From positions 186,001 to 250,000 of the forward strand of contig NZ_RJTN01000002.1 of NCBI RefSeq assembly GCF_005497185.1: a stretch of 64,000 nt of DNA, in the 5' to 3' direction. Of the stretch, positions 23,286-31,082 are shown in pieces. Made by a program: the position numbers and the translations under genes. The notes below the pieces were generated by a model, which was not told where the DNA came from, did no database searches, and was given only the letters and a program-made list of their open reading frames with translations. Each line of letters opens with the position of its first letter. Position 1 is the first letter of the stretch. Source of the DNA: Pectobacterium polonicum. Lineage in GTDB: Bacteria; Pseudomonadota; Gammaproteobacteria; Enterobacterales; Enterobacteriaceae.

Positions 23286-23744
23286 ATGTTAAAAAAAACG
23301 GTGTTAACTTTAGCAATGCTAGGGACGTTGGCTTCCGCATCCGTACAGGCAGCTCAGCATGTGGACTGTGTGAAAACCGATCAAAAACAGATTGCATCGT
23401 TATTTGACCGCTGGAATGCTTCGTTGCAAACCGGCGATGCGAAGAAAGTTGATAAAAACTATGCGTCAGATGCCGTGCTGTTACCGACACTATCGGGTAA
23501 ACCGCGCACGAATGACGCGGAGCGTATTGATTACTTCGAGCATTTCTTGGCGAAAAAACCGGTTGGAAAAATTGACACCCGCACGATTCGTATCGGCTGT
23601 AATGACGCGGTTGACATCGGAACCTACACTTTCACATTTGGTGATGGGAGCGTAGCCAAAGCACGCTTTACCTATACCTATATTTGGGACGGGAAGCAGT
23701 GGTTGATCAGTTCACACCACTCATCGGCAACACCTAACGGGTGA
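23286..23744 (+). CDS. exported SgcJ/EcaC-like NTF2-fold protein
   Basis: Small secreted protein with an NTF2-like fold (SgcJ/EcaC or DUF4440 type); the function is unknown. The 152-aa protein has a signal peptide MLKKTVLTLAMLGTLASASVQA. The mature domain includes IASLFDRWNASLQTGDAKKV and ends with a beta-rich section RFTYTYIWDGKQWLISSHHS, typical of the family. A strong terminator follows at once, so it is probably monocistronic. Confidence 0.75.
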   Translation: MLKKTVLTLAMLGTLASASVQAAQHVDCVKTDQKQIASLFDRWNASLQTGDAKKVDKNYASDAVLLPTLSGKPRTNDAERIDYFEHFLAKKPVGKIDTRTIRIGCNDAVDIGTYTFTFGDGSVAKARFTYTYIWDGKQWLISSHHSSATPNG

Positions 23745-23776
23745 TCTATATCATTCATCTGTGACAATTCGCATCA

Positions 23777-23804
23777 AACGGCTAACAAATGTTAGCCGTT
23801 TTTT
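23777..23804 (+). terminator. intrinsic terminator
   Basis: AACGGCTAAC-AAAT-GTTAGCCGTT followed by TTTT: 10-bp arms with a T tract, after the 23286 gene. Confidence 0.88.
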
Positions 23805-23811
23805 GTGCCCA

Positions 23812-24510
23812 GAAAACCCCCAGCTAGGCTGGGGGTTCAGTAAAGCTTTCAGCTTTGGGCCAGTTATAAAAACCCCTTTTGATTTGTTAAAACAGTTTGC
23901 GGTCTGGCAACTGCAAACGTTCAACAAGAAATCAAAAGGGGGTCCCAATGAGGGACGAAAAGAGCTTAGCGCACACCCGATGGAACTGTAAATATCACAT
24001 AGTTTTTGCGCCGAAGTACCGAAGACAGGTGTTCTACGGGGAAAAACGCAAAGCGATTGGCAGTATTTTAAGAAAGCTGTGCGAATGGAAAAACGTGAAT
24101 ATTCTGGAAGCAGAATGCTGTGTGGATCACATCCATATGCTTCTGGAAATCCCGCCGAAGATGAGTGTCTCGGGATTTATGGGGTATCTGAAGGGAAAGA
24201 GCAGCCTGATGCTTTATGAGCAGTTTGGCGATTTGAAGTTCAAATACCGTAACAGGGAGTTTTGGTGCCGAGGGTATTACGTTGATACGGTAGGGAAAAA
24301 CACGGTCAAGATACAAGAATACATAAAGCACCAACTGGAAGAGGATAAAATGGGTGAGCAACTCTCGATCCCATATTCTGGTAGCCCGTTTACGGGCCGT
24401 AAGTAATCCATAGATGCAAATGTCAGATCGCGATGCGCCTGTTAGGGCGCGGCTGGTAAGAGAGCCTTATAGGCGCATATGAAAAACCTCCGGCTATGCC
24501 GGAGGATATT
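23812..24510 (+). mobile_element. IS200-type insertion sequence
   Basis: About 700 bp with no terminal inverted repeats, as for IS200/IS605 elements. The left end carries the hairpin AACCCCCAGC-TAG-GCTGGGGGTT (23815-23837). The right end carries CCTCCGGC-TAT-GCCGGAGG (24487-24505), followed by ATATTTTTTT. Only tnpA is present, with no tnpB. The exact boundaries are estimated from hairpin positions. Confidence 0.85.
23948..24406 (+). CDS. tnpA: IS200/IS605-family Y1 transposase
   Basis: Single-strand HUH (Y1) transposase. The 152-aa protein is near-identical by memory to enterobacterial IS200 TnpA: SLAHTRWNCKYHIVFAPKYRR at the start and GEQLSIPYSGSPFTGRK at the end. The HUH motif is in CCVDHIHMLLEIPP, and the catalytic tyrosine region is RGYYVDTVGKN. 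I chose the ATG at 23948. The open frame is intact, so the element may be active. Confidence 0.93.
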   Translation: MRDEKSLAHTRWNCKYHIVFAPKYRRQVFYGEKRKAIGSILRKLCEWKNVNILEAECCVDHIHMLLEIPPKMSVSGFMGYLKGKSSLMLYEQFGDLKFKYRNREFWCRGYYVDTVGKNTVKIQEYIKHQLEEDKMGEQLSIPYSGSPFTGRK

Positions 24511-24549
24511 TTTTTAACAAATAAATAAGCAATGTATAGCCGTATTTTT

Positions 24550-25050
24550 TTATCCTAACACTGGCGTACGCGTTTCCTTTGGTAGCTCCGGTTTCAATCG
24601 TTCTGGCGCAATTTGGCAAACCATACCTGCGATAAGTCCCATCATTGATTCTTTATGAAATGGCGCCCATTGCCCTATTTCATCCACTATTGCTATTACA
24701 TCACCAAGTGCATAGGGCTGTGAAAAATAGACACGCTCGAATACCGCCCTTTCAAAAGAGTCGCAATTAATGACGTTAATAGCGCGGGAGCTCGTGATAT
24801 AAATATCGGGGTTTTTACCGATTTTTTTACTTTCAGTATAATTATTGATCGTATATAGCCGACGAAGACGGCTATTACCTTGATAGGATGAAACATTACG
24901 CAAGTCCGCAAAGGTCAGAACTTGCTCATCACTCATGATTTTTATCACTCCTGCTGGAGGATTACTTACATTTTCTTTCTTCAATTGGCTGTGGCTGGTG
25001 CAACCAGCCAGCAACACTAATACAGCACATAGCCCAAAAGACTTAATCAT
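24550..25050 (-). CDS. lipoprotein, possibly surface-adhesin E-like
   Basis: Exported lipoprotein of unknown role. The 166-aa protein has a lipobox signal, MIKSFGLCAVLVLLAGC, with the acylated cysteine at about residue 16. The middle part (FADLRNVSSYQGNSRLRRLYTINNY and INCDSFERAVFERVYFS) resembles the surface-adhesin protein E domain found in small lipoproteins, but I am not certain. It overlaps the upstream gene (25047) by 4 bases, so the two exported proteins form an operon and may act together. Confidence 0.65.
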   Translation of the reverse strand: MIKSFGLCAVLVLLAGCTSHSQLKKENVSNPPAGVIKIMSDEQVLTFADLRNVSSYQGNSRLRRLYTINNYTESKKIGKNPDIYITSSRAINVINCDSFERAVFERVYFSQPYALGDVIAIVDEIGQWAPFHKESMMGLIAGMVCQIAPERLKPELPKETRTPVLG

Positions 25051-25655
25051 TTTTCGTTCCCTATCAGGTCAGGGCGCAGAGGCAGTAAAATATCTTCAGT
25101 CACACTACCTTGTACCGAGCATAATAATTGCGCTTTATCCCCGCTGTCGCTTAACAAGGCAAGTTTTTCCACACTTCCTTTCGCTGGCGCAATACCGCTT
25201 GCAGCACCAGGGTTAAGTTTCCACATCTGATCCCCGGGGCGTTTTATCATAGGGTTAGCGAAATACTCATCTCCCGCTTTTTGCCAATTTGCTTTGGATA
25301 AAGCAGCAGCAACCTCTGCGGCTGAACCATCAATAATCAAGCCCCAGAAGTAATATTTTCCCATTTCATCTAAATCATTCTGACGCACGAAATAGCCAGA
25401 AAGCACTAAGTTGTCAGATTTTACTGGCTGAGAAAACCAGATAACGTCTCCTCCATTTTTGGGGGGGACAAACCAGGCATGGTGTTTATTATCAATCTTC
25501 AGCAGGGCAGATCCGCTGAATGTCTTCTGCTGGGCATAAAGTTCGCTGAAGAAACGATTATCACAATGCAATAAACTTTCCTGGAGAGATTCTGCCTGTA
25601 CTGACCCCATGGCGCTTAATGTCAGAAAGGCGAGCGGAAAAACGGCACGTTTCAT
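25047..25655 (-). CDS. exported protein of unknown function
   Basis: I do not recognise the family. The 202-aa protein has a signal peptide, MKRAVFPLAFLTLSAMGSVQA. The mature part begins ESLQESLLHCDNRFFSELY. It has two cysteines that could form a disulfide (LHCDN and LLCSVQ), consistent with a periplasmic location. It is first of a two-gene operon with the lipoprotein downstream (ATGA overlap). It lies in an accessory stretch beside an IS200 element. Confidence 0.65.
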   Translation of the reverse strand: MKRAVFPLAFLTLSAMGSVQAESLQESLLHCDNRFFSELYAQQKTFSGSALLKIDNKHHAWFVPPKNGGDVIWFSQPVKSDNLVLSGYFVRQNDLDEMGKYYFWGLIIDGSAAEVAAALSKANWQKAGDEYFANPMIKRPGDQMWKLNPGAASGIAPAKGSVEKLALLSDSGDKAQLLCSVQGSVTEDILLPLRPDLIGNEK

Positions 25656-25736
25656 AAAGTATCCTTACCATTTAAATAAAATCATAACGTTAAATCAATT
25701 TCCTCATTATTTTAAATACCAGAAAATACAAGCAAG

Positions 25737-26171
25737 TTGACAGGGATCGTGAAAATTGAGCATATAATGACATCACGGTCACGGTTTTCGGAAAAACGCC
25801 CCAAATTGACTATGGTCTACACCGCACAGTTTCTCGATACTGAATTTTATCCTGAAAGCCCCATTCCCAGAATTGATATCAATCCATTTTCTCGTGGTGC
25901 AAAGAAGCGACAGAGCGTACTCATCTGCAAGCATGATGAACCCATGATCCTTCTTTATATTTACGTTGAGGTTGATGATGACGGTTATTTACTCGAGCAA
26001 TGTTTTCGCGAATGTCTTCTTAACGAAAATAAGATTGCATTATTGTACGGTCAGCATGTTCACCTATTCGATACCGTGTCGTATACCGCTTTCCTAGTTC
26101 AGATCATTTCGAACAATGGCCGCTCCCGCCAACGGCTGACGAAAACGCCTACGACTTTCCACTCTCACTAG
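25737..26171 (+). CDS. hypothetical protein, doubtful
   Basis: A 144-codon open frame with no family I recognise. The last part (after about 26090) overlaps, in another frame, sequence that belongs to a LysR-family regulator, so the 3' third is probably out-of-frame remnant DNA. There is no clear ribosome binding site at the first ATG; an internal ATG at 25767 is an alternative. It may be a degenerate locus rather than a gene. Confidence 0.25.
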   Translation: MTGIVKIEHIMTSRSRFSEKRPKLTMVYTAQFLDTEFYPESPIPRIDINPFSRGAKKRQSVLICKHDEPMILLYIYVEVDDDGYLLEQCFRECLLNENKIALLYGQHVHLFDTVSYTAFLVQIISNNGRSRQRLTKTPTTFHSH

Positions 26172-26404
26172 TCTGCAACAGCATAGAAATGCGTATCCAT
26201 CTGGTTCGACAGGCCCAAGGCATTGCCTGCCTGCCAGATTTCAGCGTGGCGAAATACCTGCGCGATGGCCGATTACAGACCATCCTTGATGATTTTACTC
26301 AAAATAGCAGCCTAATGTGGGTTCTCTGGCCCGCCAGCCGCGATATGTCCCCCAAACTCCGGGCGTTTATTGACTGTCTGAGTGAGAAAACATTTGGTTG
26401 ATGG
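26093..26404 (+). pseudogene. LysR-family regulator remnant, C-terminal part only
   Basis: One frame encodes about 100 residues of a LysR effector-binding domain: EQWPLPPTADENAYDF, then IEMRIHLVRQAQGIACLPDF, KYLRDGRLQTIL and VLWPASRDMSPKLRAFIDCL. These are typical end-of-domain blocks. No HTH or N-terminal half is found upstream in any frame, so the gene is truncated. The first in-frame ATG would give only 70 residues. Confidence 0.7.
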
Positions 26405-26459
26405 CGGCAACCCAGTAATTGATAACGGCAGTATGCATTTAGCTCTCGTTCTTGCCCCG

Positions 26460-27524
26460 TTACCACCACTGACTAAAAATCTGCTGCGGGTTATCAACCT
26501 GAACTCGCTCACCAATACGAGGGGTCATTAATCGCCAACTTTGGTTTTCACTCGCCTGTGAAATACGTTCTAGCGGATCGTTCCAGCGGTGGTGCGCCAG
26601 CTTAAATTTACTGTTATGGCTCGGCAATACCGCTTTGGCCTGCAAATCGCTGGCTGCCTGTGCGCTCTCTTCCGGCTTCATGTGAACATGAGGCCAGTCC
26701 CGATCGTATTGCCCGCATTCCAGTATCGCAATATCGAACCCACCCAAACGTTTGGCGATCTCTTTGTAATGTGGACCGTAACCGCTGTCTCCTCCAAGAT
26801 ACAGGCGATACTGTGGCGTAATCAGCGCAAATGAGCCCCACAGCGTTTGGTTATGCTTGAGGAGCCGACCAGAAAAATGCTGTGTCGGAAGCACATGGAT
26901 GTCGACCCCGCTCTCTTTCAGGCAACTGAACCAGTCACCTTCGGTAATACTTTCCTGGGGAAAACCCCATTTTACAAAATAGGAACCTACGCCGGTTAAC
27001 GTGACGATACGGCGGATTTTTCCACGTAGCGCGTTCAACGTGGGGTAATCCAGATGATCCCAATGGTCGTGAGTGATCAGCAGATAGTCGATTTCGGGAA
27101 CGTCTTCTGGTGAATACACATTACTGCCTTTGAAGGCGATATTGGTGCGCGGCACGGGCGAGGCATTGTCGCTAAATACCGGGTCCAGCAGAAAGGTTTT
27201 CCCTTCCAGTTGAATAAAGTAGCTAGAGTGTCCCATCCAGATGATGACGTTATCCGCTTTGCTTAGCTGATGCAGATCGGTTTTTTCCGATGGCAAGCGG
27301 GTATCCGGTAACGCGCCCACATCTTTGCCAAAAAGAAAGCGATACAGCAGTGCAATGCGGTTTTGGCTACTTACCGTCGGTCGGGCAGTTGGGTTATGAA
27401 ACGCGCCATCGCGAAAGAGCGGGTTTTCCGGTTGAGGTTTTACCTCGGGTGAAACATATTGCGGCTGCTTCAACCACCCATAGATGGCTACTGCAATTAC
27501 AACCAAAACGAGTAACAAAAGCAT
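26460..27524 (-). CDS. membrane-anchored metallo-beta-lactamase-fold hydrolase
   Basis: Metal-dependent hydrolase of the UlaG/NAPE-PLD-like superfamily; the substrate is unknown. The 354-aa protein has an N-terminal membrane segment (residues 1-18). The metal motif THDHWDH is intact, with further likely ligands in PTQHFSGR, GGDSGYG and LPSHNSKF. A conserved WMGHSSYFIQLEGKTFLLDPVF block fits the family. It is convergent with the broken LysR gene. Confidence 0.8.
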   Translation of the reverse strand: MLLLLVLVVIAVAIYGWLKQPQYVSPEVKPQPENPLFRDGAFHNPTARPTVSSQNRIALLYRFLFGKDVGALPDTRLPSEKTDLHQLSKADNVIIWMGHSSYFIQLEGKTFLLDPVFSDNASPVPRTNIAFKGSNVYSPEDVPEIDYLLITHDHWDHLDYPTLNALRGKIRRIVTLTGVGSYFVKWGFPQESITEGDWFSCLKESGVDIHVLPTQHFSGRLLKHNQTLWGSFALITPQYRLYLGGDSGYGPHYKEIAKRLGGFDIAILECGQYDRDWPHVHMKPEESAQAASDLQAKAVLPSHNSKFKLAHHRWNDPLERISQASENQSWRLMTPRIGERVQVDNPQQIFSQWW

Positions 27525-27673
27525 AGGGTTTATCCGGTGTCGTTTCGTGATGAAGATTGTTTTGTAATGAATGTCGTTTCGTAATGATGATTTCAGGCAT
27601 CGCCCCTCTGGCTCCGGCAGTTATGCACGAACGCAGAGAATCTGGCAAGGGAGAACCAGGGGATTGTTGGTGC

Positions 27674-27700
27674 AAAAAAAGCGAAGGTGCTCGCCTTCGC
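27674..27700 (-). terminator. terminator of the 27770 gene
   Basis: On the minus strand GCGAAGG-CGAGCA-CCTTCGC is followed by seven T residues, downstream of the stop at 27770. Confidence 0.85.
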
Positions 27701-27769
27701 TCAGGAATGTTGATGAGGAACCGTCGTGGCCTGTCACCGCTGATGCCTGTCCTACTGTGTCAGTGAGGC

Positions 27770-28363
27770 TTACTTTTTAAGCGCCAGCAGCGTTTTTCCC
27801 ATCCCGACAACAAACTCATTTTGTTGCCCGATGACCTTATTCAGCGCGGCCTCATCCTGAATGTTTTCGACCGTATTGATCGCCTGAACTTCCAGCACAC
27901 GTCCTTTAACCAGCGTCGAGCACAACGAATGCAGAACCTTGTTATTCAGAATCGTTTGTAAGCAGCGAAAAGGCGTCGCATCGTCAATGTTTCCCGCACG
28001 CTGATCGGGTTTGATACGCTGACGCAGCATCTCTTTTTCCGTACTGGCAATCACCGCATCCAAATCGCTGGGCTTAGAGGCAATCGGGACAGTGCCATCT
28101 TTATCTGGTGGCAACATAAACAGTGAAACCAGCGCCTTATTGCCTGTCGTAGGGTCAACATATTCGGTCTGAACCATGTGGTTTGGCGCATCGACGACTT
28201 TGTCTCGCTGAACCATACTCAACAACCGCGCAGGTAACGCCTCGGTAAGATCTTGAGTAGTATAGCCGACGAACAAATCTGGGTCCTTTGTCTCGGCAAC
28301 CCCGAACAGCGGCAGTACCAGTAACAACCCTGCAATCCCTTTATTTATCACACTGATTTTCAT
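27770..28363 (-). CDS. exported protein of unknown function
   Basis: I do not recognise the family. I chose the ATG at 28363 (197 aa) with GGGGAA upstream; a TTG 12 bases earlier is less likely. The signal peptide is MKISVINKGIAGLLLVLPLFGVAE. The mature region has two cysteines (FRCLQTIL and HSLCSTLVKG) that may pair. It has its own terminator and stands alone. Confidence 0.65.
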   Translation of the reverse strand: MKISVINKGIAGLLLVLPLFGVAETKDPDLFVGYTTQDLTEALPARLLSMVQRDKVVDAPNHMVQTEYVDPTTGNKALVSLFMLPPDKDGTVPIASKPSDLDAVIASTEKEMLRQRIKPDQRAGNIDDATPFRCLQTILNNKVLHSLCSTLVKGRVLEVQAINTVENIQDEAALNKVIGQQNEFVVGMGKTLLALKK

Positions 28364-28864
28364 TGTATTCCCCAACCCTTTATTGTGTGCATTAATCTAT
28401 CTCACCACTCGCCATTCTTATCACGCTAACGTCGATAGTTTTATGGCTTTTTTACCACGTTTAAACGCGACAGCGCATTCTACAACGGCAGGAAAGAATA
28501 GTATTTTTTATACAAAAACTTGTTGTCGGATAATTCCTTCGCTAGAATCGCGCCGTTTACTCACCCCCAATGTGTCATGTGGAGCCCCAAAGTGCCCTTT
28601 ACGTCAGCCCCCCTCTAACCGCCGACGACTGCATTAAGCAGCCTCGATTCGGCGCAGTCTGCGCCAGCGTTGGCTGCGGTACGGGTTCCCCTTCTCTTTC
28701 TGCCATCGCGCGGAGCAGAGAAAGACTCTCCCGCTTCCTCTCCCCGCGACTCTGACCTCTGGAATGCCAGTGGACAGTCTATAGACTCGCGCCAGAATAC
28801 GTTCGTCGGCCCTCTTCTTTCATAGATGGGCCTGGCTGCGCCAATAACGCAGCAGGCGAAAAAC
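28364..28864. other. structured GC-rich leader region upstream of the RNA repair operon
   Basis: No supportable protein gene. From about 28545 the sequence turns GC-rich and holds strong hairpins. A nested one at 28638-28677 has outer arms GCAGCC/GGCTGC and inner arms GGCGCA-GTC-TGCGCC. Another at 28830-28857 has arms GCCTG(G)CTGCG/CGCAGCAGGC and ends 7 bases before the ligase start codon. It is a candidate untranslated leader or small RNA. Confidence 0.5.
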
Positions 28865-29749
28865 ATGTATTTACATTCAATACCGTTATTAAAATATCCG
28901 CGTACCCCTCATCTGGAAGGTTCGCGTTTACAGCCCGGCGATGATGCGTCGGATCAAATTGCACTGAAAGCGCTGGCAGGCCGTTACGTCGTGATCGAAG
29001 AAAAGATCGACGGCGCGAACAGCGGCGTGTCCTTCAATGAAACGGCAGAACTTTTGCTCCAATCGCGCGGCCACTATCTAGCCGGTGGTTCGCGGGAGCG
29101 CCAGTTCAATCAGTTCAAGCTCTGGGCCACCGCGCACGAAATGCGTTTTCTTGAGCTGCTGGAAGACCGCTTCGTGATGTACGGCGAATGGGCGTACAGC
29201 AAGCATTCCGTGTTTTATGACCGGTTGCCGCACTATTTTCACGAATTTGATCTTTACGATCGTCGTGACGGCATTTTTTTATCAACGGCGCGCCGACACG
29301 CGATGCTGGCCGGTTCACCCGTGTTGTCCGTTCCGGTACTTTACGCAGGGGAGATGCCAACGAATCCGGCGTTGCTGTGGAAGCTGGTGTTCCGTTCGCT
29401 GGCGAAAAGCCAGAGCTGGAAGGCGGCGTTTGAATCCACCGTGCAGCGTGAAGGTTTACCGCTCGGGTTGTGCTGGCAGCAAACCGATAAATCGGATCGT
29501 TCGGAAGGCCTGTATCTGAAGGTTGAAGATGATGAACAGGTACTGGCACGTTACAAGCTGGTACGCCATGACTTTATCCAGACCATTTTGGACAGCGGAT
29601 CGCATCATTCCCGACGCCCGATTTTGCCGAACCAACTGGCTGAAGGCGTGGATCTGTATGCGCCTTGTCCACAAGTATCTTGGGAAATGCTGGGGCTGAA
29701 TACGCTGCGTTCTTTGGACGCGCTCGCCGCCGCCATGCCCAATAAGTAA
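28865..29749 (+). CDS. RNA ligase (Rnl2-like nucleotidyltransferase)
   Basis: ATP-dependent ligase expected to seal 3'-OH/5'-phosphate RNA ends. I chose the ATG at 28865 (294 aa); an in-frame ATG at 28826 has no ribosome binding site. Nucleotidyltransferase motif I, EEKIDGANSG, places the AMP-accepting lysine at about residue 47. Further motifs are MYGEW (motif III-like), SEGLYLKVED (motif IV) and ARYKLVR (motif V). The stop overlaps the ribosome binding site of the following HD-kinase gene, which supplies end-healing activity, so the pair looks like an RNA repair cassette. Confidence 0.85.
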   Translation: MYLHSIPLLKYPRTPHLEGSRLQPGDDASDQIALKALAGRYVVIEEKIDGANSGVSFNETAELLLQSRGHYLAGGSRERQFNQFKLWATAHEMRFLELLEDRFVMYGEWAYSKHSVFYDRLPHYFHEFDLYDRRDGIFLSTARRHAMLAGSPVLSVPVLYAGEMPTNPALLWKLVFRSLAKSQSWKAAFESTVQREGLPLGLCWQQTDKSDRSEGLYLKVEDDEQVLARYKLVRHDFIQTILDSGSHHSRRPILPNQLAEGVDLYAPCPQVSWEMLGLNTLRSLDALAAAMPNK

Positions 29750-29763
29750 GGAGTATGACTATC

Positions 29764-30900
29764 ATGGAGTGGAATACCATTAGGGGATTGGTCCCCGTCT
29801 CTGGCGCACAGCCAGATTTTGCAGATTGTCTGGATGCGTTCCCGGTGCTTCAACGCGCCAAAGAGACGCCGCAGGAGCCGCGCTATCACGGCGAAGGCGA
29901 TGTCTGGACGCACACCATCATGGTTGTCGAGTCGCTATTGCAGCTTCCCGATTACCAGACCGCCACGCGTGAGCAACAGGAAATCTTGTTTTTTGCTGCG
30001 TTGCTGCATGACGTTGCAAAGTACCGCACGACGGTAATTGACCCGGTAACGGGTCAGATTGGTCAACCGGGACATTCGCGCAAAGGCGCTATCGACGCAC
30101 GGGTGCTGTTGTGGGATGCCAGCGTTCCGTTTGCGATTCGGGAAGCGATTTGCCGGTTAATTTCGGTGCATCAGGTGCCGTTTTACTGCCTTGAAGATGA
30201 ACGCCGTCGGATGTCGCCGATCTTTACGATTCGCGAACTGTCATGGCAGTTGAGCATTCCGCTGCTGGCAACGCTGGCGGAAGCCGATATGCGCGGGCGC
30301 ATCTGTCAGGATCAAGCGCGCGTGCTCGACAGTATTGAGCTGTTTCGCGAGCTGGCGCGGGAGGAAGGCTGTTACGGTCAGCCGAGAGCGTTTGTCGATG
30401 CCCACACGCGCCTGAGTTATTTTCGCGGGGTCGATGTTCATCCAGACTACCCACTGTTTCAGGAACCGGGTTCAAAGGTCACCGTGATGTGCGGTTTGCC
30501 GGCTTCGGGAAAAGATACTTGGGTGCGAACACATCGGCCCAATCTACCCGTGGTTTCTTTCGACGATGCGCGAACAGAGTTGGGGCTGAAACACGGTGAA
30601 AACGAAGGGAAAGCGGTGCACTGGGCGACCGATAAAGCGCGTTCACTGCTGCGAACGCACGAACCGTTCGTGTGGAATGCCACGCATCTCAGCCAGCAAA
30701 TGCGCACCCGCACGTTGGATCTGTGCTACGCCTACGGTGCAGAAGTGGAGATCGTCTATCTGGAGCGTCCGCGTCAGGAATTACTGCGCCGCAACGGGAA
30801 ACGGGACACTACATTGAGCAATAAAACGCTGCAAGGTATGCTGACGAAATGGGAACTTCCTTCGCCGACAGAAGCGCATGCGGTGAGCTATGAAAGCTAA
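29764..30900 (+). CDS. HD-Pnk-like bifunctional RNA end-healing enzyme (HD phosphatase + polynucleotide kinase)
   Basis: The 378-aa protein has two domains. Residues 1-190 form an HD phosphohydrolase with WTHT (H about 50) and LLHDVAKY (His-Asp at about 82-83). Residues 238-378 form a P-loop kinase with GLPASGKDTW (about 244-253) followed by VVSFDDAR. This HD-then-kinase order matches the described Runella HD-Pnk, which removes 2',3'-phosphates and phosphorylates 5'-OH ends. The ATG at 29764 sits 10 bases after AAGGAG; the ATG at 29755 is too close. Function here is inferred. Confidence 0.85.
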   Translation: MEWNTIRGLVPVSGAQPDFADCLDAFPVLQRAKETPQEPRYHGEGDVWTHTIMVVESLLQLPDYQTATREQQEILFFAALLHDVAKYRTTVIDPVTGQIGQPGHSRKGAIDARVLLWDASVPFAIREAICRLISVHQVPFYCLEDERRRMSPIFTIRELSWQLSIPLLATLAEADMRGRICQDQARVLDSIELFRELAREEGCYGQPRAFVDAHTRLSYFRGVDVHPDYPLFQEPGSKVTVMCGLPASGKDTWVRTHRPNLPVVSFDDARTELGLKHGENEGKAVHWATDKARSLLRTHEPFVWNATHLSQQMRTRTLDLCYAYGAEVEIVYLERPRQELLRRNGKRDTTLSNKTLQGMLTKWELPSPTEAHAVSYES

Positions 30901-31001
30901 CGTCGCCGTAACGCACTTCAACGTGGAAGCGCGATAAACGGGATCTCGTACTCTGTGAGGCCGTTTCTTCCTGCATCAACATACGGTTTTTCATAGATCG
31001 G

Positions 31002-31067
31002 TTTATCGTCCCCGAAACTTACGGGGACGATAAATCCTCTCGCGGCCTGAAAAATCAGGCCTTTTTT
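31002..31067 (+). terminator. tandem hairpins ending the RNA repair operon
   Basis: A perfect 13-bp hairpin TTTATCGTCCCCG/CGGGGACGATAAA (31002-31034) is followed by a classic terminator, GGCCTGA-AAAA-TCAGGCC, with six T residues (31044-31067). Confidence 0.85.
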
Positions 31068-31082
31068 ACCTTCTCCGCACGT

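Noticed and set aside
28615..28866. 83-codon minus-strand frame in the leader of the RNA repair operon
   Set aside because: Arg/Gly/Ala-rich composition typical of GC-rich non-coding DNA, no ribosome site, and strong hairpins across it; kept as structured non-coding DNA.
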